DNA from: Lachnospiraceae bacterium
GTDB taxonomy: Bacteria > Bacillota > Clostridia > Lachnospirales > Lachnospiraceae
NCBI GenBank assembly: GCA_900757145.1
Contig: CAAEMT010000047.1
Coordinates: 1 to 17,232 of the forward strand
Length of the DNA stretch: 17,232 nt
Direction of reading: 5' to 3'
How positions within the stretch are numbered: the first letter of the stretch is position 1; every line of letters starts with the position of its first letter. The notes beneath the pieces are model-generated. The model was not told the origin of the DNA and did no database searches. It worked only from the letters and a program-made list of their open reading frames with translations. Of the stretch, positions 7,360 to 14,158 are shown piece after piece. Both the position numbers and the translations under genes were made by a program.

Positions 7360-7557
7360 GACTTTATGAAGGAGCAACGCGCACGAGAAAATGCGCAGCA
7401 TTTGCGAGTCGGCGCGGGGCTGTCAGTCTGCGTATGGAGAAGGAAACTTGTTTCCATCCGGATGCCGCCGGATATTTATCTATCCGTTTGCCATCAGCCG
7501 GTCTGCAGCGATAGAAATCAAGGTTACGCGGAAACATTTTGAAAGCAAAAAATGTAG
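7360..7557. other. Gene-free stretch with further inverted repeats
   Basis: No convincing gene. It contains the hairpin AAATGC-gca-GCATTT at about 7389-7403, GGGCTGTC (7417-7424), which is complementary to GACAGCCC at 7263-7270 inside the upstream element, and an exact second copy of the 22-nt hairpin at 7439-7460. An open frame at 7391-7597 runs through these hairpins without a ribosome binding site and is not accepted. Confidence 0.55.
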
Positions 7558-7606
7558 TTGTGTATCGTGTAAAGGTATGCTACCATATGTAATATGACAG
7601 TATAAT
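7558..7606 (+). promoter_or_regulatory. Probable promoter and BlaI operator of the BlaI/M56 genes
   Basis: Two promoter readings are possible: TTGTGT (7558-7563) with 17 nt to TACCAT (7581-7586), or a strong -10 TATAAT at 7601-7606 with a poor -35. The second would leave only about 10 nt of leader. The partial dyad TAC-CATAT-GTA (7581-7591) resembles the BlaI/MecI box with TAC/GTA half-sites and lies inside either promoter. Autoregulation by the BlaI-type repressor is expected for the family. Confidence 0.4.
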
Positions 7607-7622
7607 ACGAGGAGGAGATAAT

Positions 7623-8003
7623 ATGGGAGTAAAGGTAACAGGAGCAGAACTGGAGATCATGCAGCACTTATGGGAGCAGCCGGATAACAATACGTTTGCG
7701 CAGCTTCTTGCGTGGTTCAATGAAGAAGGGGGTAAGCAGTGGAGTAAGCAGACGTTGAATACGAATCTGCTGCGTCTCATCAAAAGGGGATTGCTTGAGC
7801 GGGTGAAAGAATCGTCGAAGTCTGTTTATGTACTAAAAGCAGACAAGAAGCGATATGAGCAGCTTTGTGCAAAAGAGATCCTGAATGAATCCTACGGCGG
7901 CAAGCTTGAGAATTTTATTGCGGCATTTAGCGGAGGGCAGAGGCTCACGCCGGAGGAGGAGAAAAAGCTGATGAGCTTCATCAAAGAAAGGGAGGGCGTA
8001 TGA
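7623..8003 (+). CDS. BlaI/MecI/CopY-family transcriptional repressor
   Basis: A 126-residue protein of the usual BlaI length. The N-terminal winged helix-turn-helix spans about residues 5-72 (TGAELEIMQHLWEQ; SKQTLNTNLLRLIKRGLLER; wing at SVYVL), and the C-terminal dimerisation helices follow. An Asn97-Phe98 pair in KLENFIAAF lies at about the position where BlaI of Staphylococcus is cut (Asn101-Phe102), which suits proteolytic inactivation by the M56 protease encoded next. GGAGGAG at 7611-7617 precedes the ATG, and the stop overlaps the start of the M56 gene (ATGA). The target is unlikely to be a beta-lactamase because none is present; the ABC exporter downstream is a better candidate. Confidence 0.93.
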   Translation: MGVKVTGAELEIMQHLWEQPDNNTFAQLLAWFNEEGGKQWSKQTLNTNLLRLIKRGLLERVKESSKSVYVLKADKKRYEQLCAKEILNESYGGKLENFIAAFSGGQRLTPEEEKKLMSFIKEREGV

Positions 8004-9361
8004 ATCTAATAGCAGCGATGAGTCTTGCCGGAAGTATAACAATGCTGCTGTATTATTCGGCATGTCTGATCCTGAGAAAAGAGTTCGGAGCATCAGCAAA
8101 GGATATGCTGTTGAAAATAGCGATGTTTTTCTTTCTCGTTCCGATACCCAGAATAAAATACTGGCTATTGCCTGAAGCGGCGGAATTCCTGCCGGAGTTT
8201 TTCCATCCTGAACTAGGCGGGGTAGTACGGTTTGGAGCATTCGGGCATACGGCGATTCCACTTGATGCAAGAGAGTATCTGATAATTGAAAGCTGGAAGG
8301 TTTTCGGTGCGGTAGTGGGAGTGTGTGTTGCCCTTGGATTTATCGGTTATCAGGCGGTTCGGTACTTTCGCTTGAAAAGACTGGTTTGGATATGTACAGA
8401 AGACATTTCGCAGGAGACGTTTGAAAACAATCCGAAGTTTCGAAAGATGTGCGGAAAAAAGAGTGTCAGAATCAGGAAAATATCTGGCATACAGACACCG
8501 TTTACTCTGGGCGTACTGCGTCCGGTTATATTTTTGACAGAGCAGGAGTTTACGCAGGAGGAGCTTGAATTTGTGCTCTGCCATGAGACTGCTCATATCA
8601 AGAGACGGGATATTCTGGTGAAATGGATCGGGCTGCTGGTTGTACTGCTGCATTGGTTTAATCCGCTTTCTTCGTACCTGCTGCTGAGAGAAATAAATAA
8701 AATATCAGAGATTCGATGTGATGATGCGGCGCTGCGTATCGTGGGAGATGAAAAAAGAGGCGCGTATGCGCAGTTAGTCGTGCGTGTGGCAGCAATGAGT
8801 ATGCGAAAAACGGAGCTTCGGGTAAGCAGTTTGTCGGGAAGCAAAAAAGATATTTTTGAAAGAGTGGATACAATTATGGAGAGAAGAAGAATGAGAGAAG
8901 GCTTGGGGATCGCTGTGGCAGTGATCGCGATAGCGTTTAGCAGCGTTGGCAGTACATATGCGTATGAACAAGAAGAGACGTGGAGCAATTCTGATACTCC
9001 GAAAAACGGAGAGGAGGTTGTGTTTATTCCAGATACCGATGAGAATGATGCTGATGCCGGGGCTGTAGATGAATATTTTGAAACGCCGGAGATTCCGTTT
9101 GTTGATTTTACCCGTTCGGATACGGTATTTATTGAGAACGCTACGGGGAATATTATTTATCTGGAGGAAGAGCTGGAAAAGCCAGAGGAATATAGAGGGT
9201 GTGCACATAAATATCAGAGCGGGACACTCCAGAAACATATAAAAAATAGCAGTGGGGGATGTACGATTTTAGTTTATAAAGGAAAATACTGTCAATCATG
9301 TGGCTATAAAATCTATGAGGAGCTGATCAATTCTATGAAATATACAAAATGTCCTCACTAA
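8000..9361 (+). CDS. M56-family (BlaR1/MecR1-like) membrane metalloprotease with Cys/His-rich tail
   Basis: A 453-residue integral membrane protein. Three N-terminal hydrophobic segments lie at about 2-22, 32-50 and 93-115. The zinc protease motif HETAH is at residues 195-199 (FVLCHETAHIKRRD). Further hydrophobic segments lie at about 210-230 and 296-315. In BlaR1 the part after the last helix is an outer penicillin-binding sensor of about 250 residues. Here it is about 135 residues, with no Ser-x-x-Lys: an acidic linker (about 320-395), then Cys401-x-His403, His413, Cys421, Cys431-x-x-Cys434 and Cys451-Pro-His453. That set could bind a metal or form disulfides, and may be the sensor. By family knowledge, a signal outside would trigger cleavage of the repressor inside the cell. 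The ATG overlaps the repressor stop. Confidence 0.9.
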   Translation: MNLIAAMSLAGSITMLLYYSACLILRKEFGASAKDMLLKIAMFFFLVPIPRIKYWLLPEAAEFLPEFFHPELGGVVRFGAFGHTAIPLDAREYLIIESWKVFGAVVGVCVALGFIGYQAVRYFRLKRLVWICTEDISQETFENNPKFRKMCGKKSVRIRKISGIQTPFTLGVLRPVIFLTEQEFTQEELEFVLCHETAHIKRRDILVKWIGLLVVLLHWFNPLSSYLLLREINKISEIRCDDAALRIVGDEKRGAYAQLVVRVAAMSMRKTELRVSSLSGSKKDIFERVDTIMERRRMREGLGIAVAVIAIAFSSVGSTYAYEQEETWSNSDTPKNGEEVVFIPDTDENDADAGAVDEYFETPEIPFVDFTRSDTVFIENATGNIIYLEEELEKPEEYRGCAHKYQSGTLQKHIKNSSGGCTILVYKGKYCQSCGYKIYEELINSMKYTKCPH

Positions 9362-9436
9362 TCTGCGGTATAACTAAAGGTAAAAGAGGATACAAATCAG
9401 ATACGAGGATTTACTCTGCCTGTATATGGAGGAAGC

Positions 9437-11020
9437 ATGAAAAAAAGAAAAAGTATTTTTGAACTGCGTTTTAGAAATATACTCATGGCGCTTGGAATAG
9501 TCCTTTGTACAGCGCTGTCGGTCGCCGCATCCTTGCTGCTTGGAAAATTTATTGATTTTCTTGCGGGAAAACCTGCTTTTGACAGGGATACGGCAATCTA
9601 CCTGATAAGTATTTTAGCAGCGCTGGTTCTGTCGATTATGGCAAGTATCGTTCTTGCACAGTTCCTGCCGCTTAAGGTGCAGCTTGTAAAAAGTATGGAA
9701 TATTCCAGAGGGGTAATGAACGGTCTGCTGAAGATGTCGCAGAAAAATTATCAGAGCAAGGAGAAGGGGTATTATATCAATCTCGTGACCTCGTCTGCCT
9801 TTACCTGCGGCGATATTTACGGACAGATGAACATAGATCTGCTCGGAAATCTGCTGTGCGTTTTACTGATGGTCTGTATTGCGGCATATATCAATCCGTA
9901 TTTCGCTCTGGTTTATCTCATCTATATTCCGTTTTTTGCCGTATTGACACAGAAACCGAATAAGAAAATTGCATCCTTTCAAAAGGACGGACTGCCTACG
10001 CAGGATGCCTTCTTAAGCAGCACAAAAAAGATCGTAGAAGATAAGCGCGCAATCAATGTCGCAAGGGCGGAAAAGTATTATGAAACGCTCTACCAAAAGC
10101 GCAGCGATAAATACCTGTCTTTTGTGACAAAGTACAGGTGGTATTCTGTCCTGGCTACGAATATCCCGACACTGCTCTCAGCGTTTTTGACAGCGGTGAC
10201 GATCGGGATAGCGGCAGTGCTTTATTTCAACGGAAAAACCACGATCGGAACGGTATTTGTAGTGTTTCAGCTTTCCCAACTGCTTCAGGAACCATTAAAC
10301 AGGTGCTTTGAGATACGGATCCATCGCTCGATCAACGATGTGCATCTGGAACGGTTTGATGAATTTGGTGAACAGCAGTCCGAGCCCTCCGGCTTTGAAG
10401 AGAAATACGGCAAACGACAGAATCTGGCTGTATTCTCTTCGTTTCGGGTATTCGCTTCTCCCGAGAAAGAAAGGTTGCTCTTTGGTGCGGACGAGCTGAC
10501 TCTGCCGAAAAACAAGCTGATTCTGATAAAGGGCGGCAACGGAACGGGAAAATCTACATTAGTGAACTTAATGACCGGATTTACCGATATAGGGATCCTG
10601 GAAGGGCGTATGGAGCTGGATGAAACGCTGCAAAACGCCGCATACCTGAGCCATCCGATCCTGTTCGCGGACGGAAGCTTCGAAGAGAATATGTTTGGAG
10701 AAAAAATTTCTCCGGAGCTTTTTGAGGTGCTTGGTATCACGTTCCAGAACAAGAGCATCAACGAATCGGGGAGCAATCTAAGCTACGGCGAACAGCAGAA
10801 GCTTGCGCTGTTTCGCGTATTATCTGCGGATACCGATGTCGTTGTGCTGGATGAACCGTTTACGAACCTCGACCAGGAGAGTATAGACCGTCTTTCAGAT
10901 TATATTGTTTCATTGAAAACAAAGAAAAGTATCATTGCAATCATGCACTCCCCTGAATGGGATCAGTTTGCAGACGTGATTCTCAGGATAGAGAATGAAA
11001 AAATATGGATTGAACAATAG
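9437..11020 (+). CDS. Half-ABC transporter, exporter type (TMD-NBD)
   Basis: A 527-residue protein. The N-terminal membrane domain has hydrophobic segments at about 13-35, 52-75, 130-165 and 240-268, and the ATPase domain occupies about 325-527. Walker A is GGNGTGKST at residues 366-374, the signature is LSYGEQQK, Walker B is VVVLDEPFTNLD with an intact Glu, and the switch His is in IAIMHSPE. There is no N-terminal C39 peptidase. It is somewhat short (many half-exporters have 570-600 residues) and the linker before the ATPase is divergent. GGAGG at 9428-9432 gives a short but usable spacing. Lying 75 nt after the M56 gene without a terminator, it is probably the output of the BlaI/M56 sensor pair. 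It may expel an antimicrobial or export a small molecule; the substrate is unknown, and no precursor peptide gene was found beside it. Confidence 0.88.
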   Translation: MKKRKSIFELRFRNILMALGIVLCTALSVAASLLLGKFIDFLAGKPAFDRDTAIYLISILAALVLSIMASIVLAQFLPLKVQLVKSMEYSRGVMNGLLKMSQKNYQSKEKGYYINLVTSSAFTCGDIYGQMNIDLLGNLLCVLLMVCIAAYINPYFALVYLIYIPFFAVLTQKPNKKIASFQKDGLPTQDAFLSSTKKIVEDKRAINVARAEKYYETLYQKRSDKYLSFVTKYRWYSVLATNIPTLLSAFLTAVTIGIAAVLYFNGKTTIGTVFVVFQLSQLLQEPLNRCFEIRIHRSINDVHLERFDEFGEQQSEPSGFEEKYGKRQNLAVFSSFRVFASPEKERLLFGADELTLPKNKLILIKGGNGTGKSTLVNLMTGFTDIGILEGRMELDETLQNAAYLSHPILFADGSFEENMFGEKISPELFEVLGITFQNKSINESGSNLSYGEQQKLALFRVLSADTDVVVLDEPFTNLDQESIDRLSDYIVSLKTKKSIIAIMHSPEWDQFADVILRIENEKIWIEQ

Positions 11021-11023
11021 AAT

Positions 11024-11057
11024 ATTGTATGATACAATAATATTATAACAATATAAT
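11024..11057 (+). promoter_or_regulatory. AT-rich promoter region with perfect dyad
   Basis: ATTGTAT-g-ATACAAT (11024-11038) is a perfect 7-bp dyad, followed by TATAAT at 11052-11057. A good -35 at normal distance is not evident; TTGTAT at 11025 is 21 nt from the -10. The dyad could be a repressor site for the leucine-rich-repeat gene. It is unlike the expected BlaI box in spacing. Confidence 0.35.
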
Positions 11058-11144
11058 ACACGAAAAGTTTTTGATGCAGAGAGGTGGTGAGAAGTTTATA
11101 GGAGGAAGTAGCTTGTTGATTTTGTATTGTGAGGAGGGTTGAAC

Positions 11145-12269
11145 ATGAAAACCAGAAAAAAATATTTTCATTTGTTTACTATGCTGATGGGCTTGCTGAT
11201 GCTTCTTTGTGCAGGTATGACGGTATCAGCAGAAAACGGGAAAAATCGTGTTTTGATCAAGGGGGTAGAGTATAGTTTTTATTCATCCGGAAACAAGCAT
11301 GAGGCATCTGCAACGATCGATGATGTAAGAGGAGACAATCTGCCTACAGAATTATACATCCCACGGAAGATAAGATATAATAAGGTAACCTATAAAGTGA
11401 CAAACTTTTGGTGGGATGGGATAAATAAGTATGAATGGTGGGGGGATGATGAAAATCCGGCTCCTGTTGATAACGATACTTTATGGAATCTGAATGTCAA
11501 CATTCCGGATAAGAGCCGTTCCTATCATGCGCGTTTAAAGAAGATCAAGTTTGCCAAAGGCGTAAAAGTAGGCGGTTCGGCTTATGACTATGAAAACCTG
11601 CGGCAGGTGATTTTTGAAGATCCAAACGATCTGTATCAGGCAAAATTTTATAATTGTCCAAAATTGAAACGGCTTCATTTTCCAGCCAGTCTGACGAACC
11701 GCTATAATTATGACATTAAAAATTGTCCGTCTTTGAAAGTGACGATTGACAAAAAGAATAAGCGTCTGAAAATGGTTGGAAATGATATTTATTCAAAAAA
11801 AGGAGACATATTGGAGAATGTAGTTGCAGGGAAGAAAGAATACAAAGTACCAAAAGGGGTTAGAAGTGTATCCGGTACTGCATTCTGGGGGAATACAGCC
11901 ATTGAAAAAATTCATTTGGGTACAGCGAGTATACAAGGAATGGATGGACTTCCGAATCTGAAGCGTATCAAAGTGGATAAAAAGAGACACAAAGAAACAT
12001 CTTTTTATTGGAATTCAACAAGTTATTGTCCGTCGGTAAAGCGCATTGACCTGCCGGAAAGCATTCGGTACATTTATGAGCCGTTCGATAATGGAAAGTT
12101 TCTGACTGCATATAAGCATATTTATGTTTATTCAAAGAATCTCAAAGGCGGAGAGCTTGGAAGAGTCCCGGTAGAAACCACCTTCCATGTAAGGAACAAA
12201 AAGGTAGAGAAAAAGCTTCGCAAATTCGGATTCAAGGGTAAAATCGTGATCGAAAAGAATATGAAGTAG
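11145..12269 (+). CDS. Secreted BspA-type leucine-rich-repeat protein
   Basis: A 374-residue protein with a clear signal peptide: a positive start (MKTRKK), a hydrophobic core at about 10-25 and a likely cut after Ala29 (VSA/EN). No lipobox Gly or Ala precedes Cys22, and no LPxTG motif is seen at the end, so it is probably released or loosely held. The body carries irregular LRR_5/BspA-like repeats, such as LRQVIFEDPNDLYQAKFYNC, LKRLHFPASLT, VKRIDLPESIRYIYEPF and IEKIHLGT. The repeats are more diverged than in typical BspA proteins. ATG 11145 is chosen because GAGGAGG (11131-11137) has 7-nt spacing; an in-frame TTG at 11139 is too close. BspA-type proteins often bind host or bacterial surfaces; the role here is unknown. 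Codon use is more AT-rich than in neighbours. Confidence 0.8.
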   Translation: MKTRKKYFHLFTMLMGLLMLLCAGMTVSAENGKNRVLIKGVEYSFYSSGNKHEASATIDDVRGDNLPTELYIPRKIRYNKVTYKVTNFWWDGINKYEWWGDDENPAPVDNDTLWNLNVNIPDKSRSYHARLKKIKFAKGVKVGGSAYDYENLRQVIFEDPNDLYQAKFYNCPKLKRLHFPASLTNRYNYDIKNCPSLKVTIDKKNKRLKMVGNDIYSKKGDILENVVAGKKEYKVPKGVRSVSGTAFWGNTAIEKIHLGTASIQGMDGLPNLKRIKVDKKRHKETSFYWNSTSYCPSVKRIDLPESIRYIYEPFDNGKFLTAYKHIYVYSKNLKGGELGRVPVETTFHVRNKKVEKKLRKFGFKGKIVIEKNMK

Positions 12270-12277
12270 CGCACAAA

Positions 12278-12315
12278 AACCCCGCGGATGCGCAGTCTTG
12301 CGCGCCCGCGGGGTT
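12278..12315 (+). terminator. GC-rich terminator after the LRR gene
   Basis: AACCCCGCGG (12278-12287) pairs exactly with CCGCGGGGTT (12306-12315), and GCGC (12290-12293) pairs with GCGC in the loop side. The U-run is short (GGGGTTATAAA), so termination may be imperfect, but the preceding A-run suggests it may work on the minus strand too. Confidence 0.7.
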
Positions 12316-12514
12316 ATAAAGGGGAGGATAAGTTTTTGTTTTTTATCTTTCGTATCGATCGCCGGAGGGGGTTCCGGTGATATGAGTATACGCTAATCTC
12401 ATAAGAAAATTTCCGATCGCCTGTTGGCTTTCCCTGTGAGATTAGTGATAGTATAGCCGGATCAGAGAAAAATATACAGCAGAAGCGTGCTTTTTGTGAT
12501 TTTGGCGGTTTTGC
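12316..12514. other. Gene-free region with nested inverted repeats, unidentified
   Basis: No gene accepted. A hairpin CCGGA-gggggt-TCCGG is at 12362-12377. An interrupted inverted repeat pairs TATAC and CTAATCTCA (12387-12401) with TGAGATTAG and GTATA (12437-12455). A weak AGCA/TGCT hairpin with five T is at about 12478-12495. The set could be an untranslated RNA, a leader or the remains of a small mobile repeat. I do not recognise a known riboswitch in it. Confidence 0.4.
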
Positions 12515-12543
12515 TTGTCTTTGCCGAAAAAGTGTTATATAAT
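12515..12543 (+). promoter_or_regulatory. Probable promoter of the SEC-C gene
   Basis: TTGTCT (12515-12520), a 17-nt spacer and TATAAT (12538-12543). Transcription would start near 12550, leaving a leader of about 70 nt before the SEC-C start codon. Confidence 0.55.
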
Positions 12544-12585
12544 AACTGGCGTCAGCGGGAAAATACGCTGGCGTCGGTTGTTTTT
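12544..12585 (+). terminator. Hairpin with T-run right after the -10 box
   Basis: The 14-nt arms 12544-12557 and 12566-12579 pair throughout if three G-U pairs are allowed, with an 8-nt loop, and are followed by G and five T (12581-12585). It begins directly after the proposed -10, so a transcript from that promoter would lack part of the 5' arm. It would therefore stop only read-through from upstream. Confidence 0.5.
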
Positions 12586-12622
12586 ACGCGAATAAGAAAA
12601 AGAATTAAAGGATGGTATTACT

Positions 12623-13123
12623 ATGGGATTATTACAGACATGGAGAGATACTGCTTACTCTCAGGAAGCAGATAGAAAACAGCTTCAGCAGTTCTGGTCA
12701 GATTATTTCCTGACAGAGAAGGGCGTATACGAGAAGCTTCTGGAGAATCCGGAGGAGGCAGTTTCCGGTACGGTAAAGGAGCTTGCGGAGAAATATGAGA
12801 TTCCGCTTATGAAGATGGTCGGATTTCTTGACGGTATCAATGACAGCTTAAAGACGCCGAACCCGATCGAAGAGATGGAAGAGGATACAGTTGTAAGTCT
12901 GGACTTTGACAATGAGCTTCTGTACAAAAATATGGTAGACGCAAAGGCTGACTGGCTTTACAATCTTCCGGCATGGGATACGATCTTCGATGCAGAGAAG
13001 AAGAAAGCGCTCTATATGGAAGCGAAGAAGATGAACACGATCGTAAAGGGCAAGAAGGTCGGAAGAAACGATCCATGTCCGTGCGGCAGCGGTAAAAAAT
13101 ATAAATTCTGCTGCGGCAGATAA
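12623..13123 (+). CDS. SEC-C metal-binding motif protein
   Basis: A 166-residue soluble protein. The last 20 or so residues are a textbook SEC-C motif, VGRNDPCPCGSGKKYKFCCG, a small zinc finger like the SecA tail that can bind zinc and SecB or ribosomes. The remaining 145 residues are acidic and helical (LENPEEAVSGTVKELAEKYE; MVGFLDGINDSLKTP) and resemble SEC-C proteins of unknown function found widely in Firmicutes. AAGGATGG at 12608-12615 precedes the ATG. It is not SecA: no ATPase region is present. The DUF218 gene starts 67 nt later with no terminator between, so the two may share a transcript. Confidence 0.88.
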   Translation: MGLLQTWRDTAYSQEADRKQLQQFWSDYFLTEKGVYEKLLENPEEAVSGTVKELAEKYEIPLMKMVGFLDGINDSLKTPNPIEEMEEDTVVSLDFDNELLYKNMVDAKADWLYNLPAWDTIFDAEKKKALYMEAKKMNTIVKGKKVGRNDPCPCGSGKKYKFCCGR

Positions 13124-13190
13124 CATAGTTTCGCATTTGGCGGAATGACTAGCAGGCAAATCTTCAGACAGCAGGGAGATGGAGACTTAC

Positions 13191-13961
13191 ATGCGAAATT
13201 GTTTACAGACGGGATGCCTGATTATAGGCATCCTTTGTTTTGCTTATTATGCGGCGGTCATTGCATATGCGGGACTGCATACAGATTTTGCGTGGATCTG
13301 GGCAGCAGGCGGCATTTTTTTCCTGATTTTATGGCGATTATTTTTATATGAAGCATCGCATCCGCATTCTTGGGCGGGATATGCGCTTGTGGGATCGGGC
13401 GTGCTGATTGCGGTGGGTATCGCGGGAATGCTCTTTCTGGGCAGCCGTATCGTATCTGGAATGAGGACAAAAGTGCCGGAAGATCTTGACTATGTGATCG
13501 TGCTCGGAGCACACGTCAGCGGGGAAGAGCCTTCACGCGCGCTTTTGAAGCGTCTGGAGGCGGCAGGCGCATACGCAGAAAAAAATCAGGACACCGTGCT
13601 GCTGCTCTCAGGAGGAAAGGGCAGTGGGGAGGATATTTCGGAGGCAGAGTGTATGTTCCGCTATCTGTCTAAGCGGGGGATCGAGAAAGAGCGTCTGGTC
13701 AGGGAAGACCGGTCGACTACGACAAAGGAGAATCTGGAATTTTGCGCCGCGCTTTCTCATGAGACGCCGCGCGAGAGCCGTACAGGAATCCTTTCCAATG
13801 ATTTTCATGTGTACCGTGCGCTCGCGCTTGCCAAAAAGCAGGGATACGAACAGGCATATGCGATCCCGGCGGCAGGCGATCCTTTAATGGAGGCACACTA
13901 CATTCTGAGGGAGATGTTCGCGATCGTAAAGGAGTTGCTGACAGGCAGTATGGAGCTGTAA
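13191..13961 (+). CDS. DUF218/YdcF (ElyC/SanA-like) membrane protein
   Basis: A 256-residue protein with three hydrophobic N-terminal segments (about 8-28, 32-50 and 60-82) followed by a DUF218 domain. The family marks are DYVIVLGAHVSGEEPSRALLKRLEAA, the Gly-rich LLLSGGKGSGEDISEAECM, DRSTTTKENLEF, and SNDFHVYRALALAKKQGY. Members include SanA, ElyC and YdcF, linked to envelope integrity or cell-wall precursor handling, but the reaction is not settled. I prefer ATG 13191: an ATG at 13179 directly abuts the GGGAG, whereas GGGAG (13174-13178) or GGAGA just after suits 13191. Its last eight codons and stop fall in the first unit of a 48-bp tandem repeat. Confidence 0.87.
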   Translation: MRNCLQTGCLIIGILCFAYYAAVIAYAGLHTDFAWIWAAGGIFFLILWRLFLYEASHPHSWAGYALVGSGVLIAVGIAGMLFLGSRIVSGMRTKVPEDLDYVIVLGAHVSGEEPSRALLKRLEAAGAYAEKNQDTVLLLSGGKGSGEDISEAECMFRYLSKRGIEKERLVREDRSTTTKENLEFCAALSHETPRESRTGILSNDFHVYRALALAKKQGYEQAYAIPAAGDPLMEAHYILREMFAIVKELLTGSMEL

Positions 13962-14079
13962 AGCGGGAACGGACAAAAAGCGCTGCTGACAGGCAGTATG
14001 GAGCTGTAAAGCGGGACCAGACAAAAGGCGCTGCTGACAGGCAGTATGGAGCTGTAAAGCTGGAACAGACAACAAGCGC
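13936..14079. repeat. Three tandem copies of a 48-bp unit spanning a stop codon
   Basis: Copies start at 13936, 13984 and 14032 with an exact 48-bp period. The first 30 or so bases of each (TGCTGACAGGCAGTATGGAG and onward through CTGTAAAGC) are identical, and the last 15 or so differ at a few places. Copy 1 includes the final codons LLTGSMEL and the TAA of the DUF218 gene; copies 2 and 3 lie after the stop. Contiguity without unique spacers excludes CRISPR. Confidence 0.93.
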
Positions 14080-14158
14080 TGCCTGAGAGCAGGAAAAAGG
14101 CAGGCAGAAGAAGCAGGAAAAATATAAAAACAGGCGAAAAGACAAAAGGAGGAGATAT

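Noticed and set aside
7391..7597. 68-residue frame after rplL
   Set aside because: It passes through inverted repeats and the repeated hairpin, has no ribosome binding site, and its product looks random.
9362..9436. Searched for a bacteriocin or other precursor peptide between the M56 and ABC genes
   Set aside because: Only 75 nt are available and no start with ribosome binding site and sensible peptide is present.
11113..11142. Nine-codon TTG-started leader peptide with AGGAGG upstream, ending just before the LRR start
   Set aside because: The spacing is good, but the start codon is weak, the peptide has no telling composition, and no attenuator hairpin accompanies it. It is probably chance.
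12487..12675. 62-residue frame with a hydrophobic start before the SEC-C gene
   Set aside because: It has no ribosome binding site, runs across a promoter and hairpin, and overlaps the well-supported SEC-C gene in another frame.
13936..14079. Possible CRISPR array
   Set aside because: The three units are contiguous 48-bp near-copies with no unique spacers between short repeats, and no cas genes are present.
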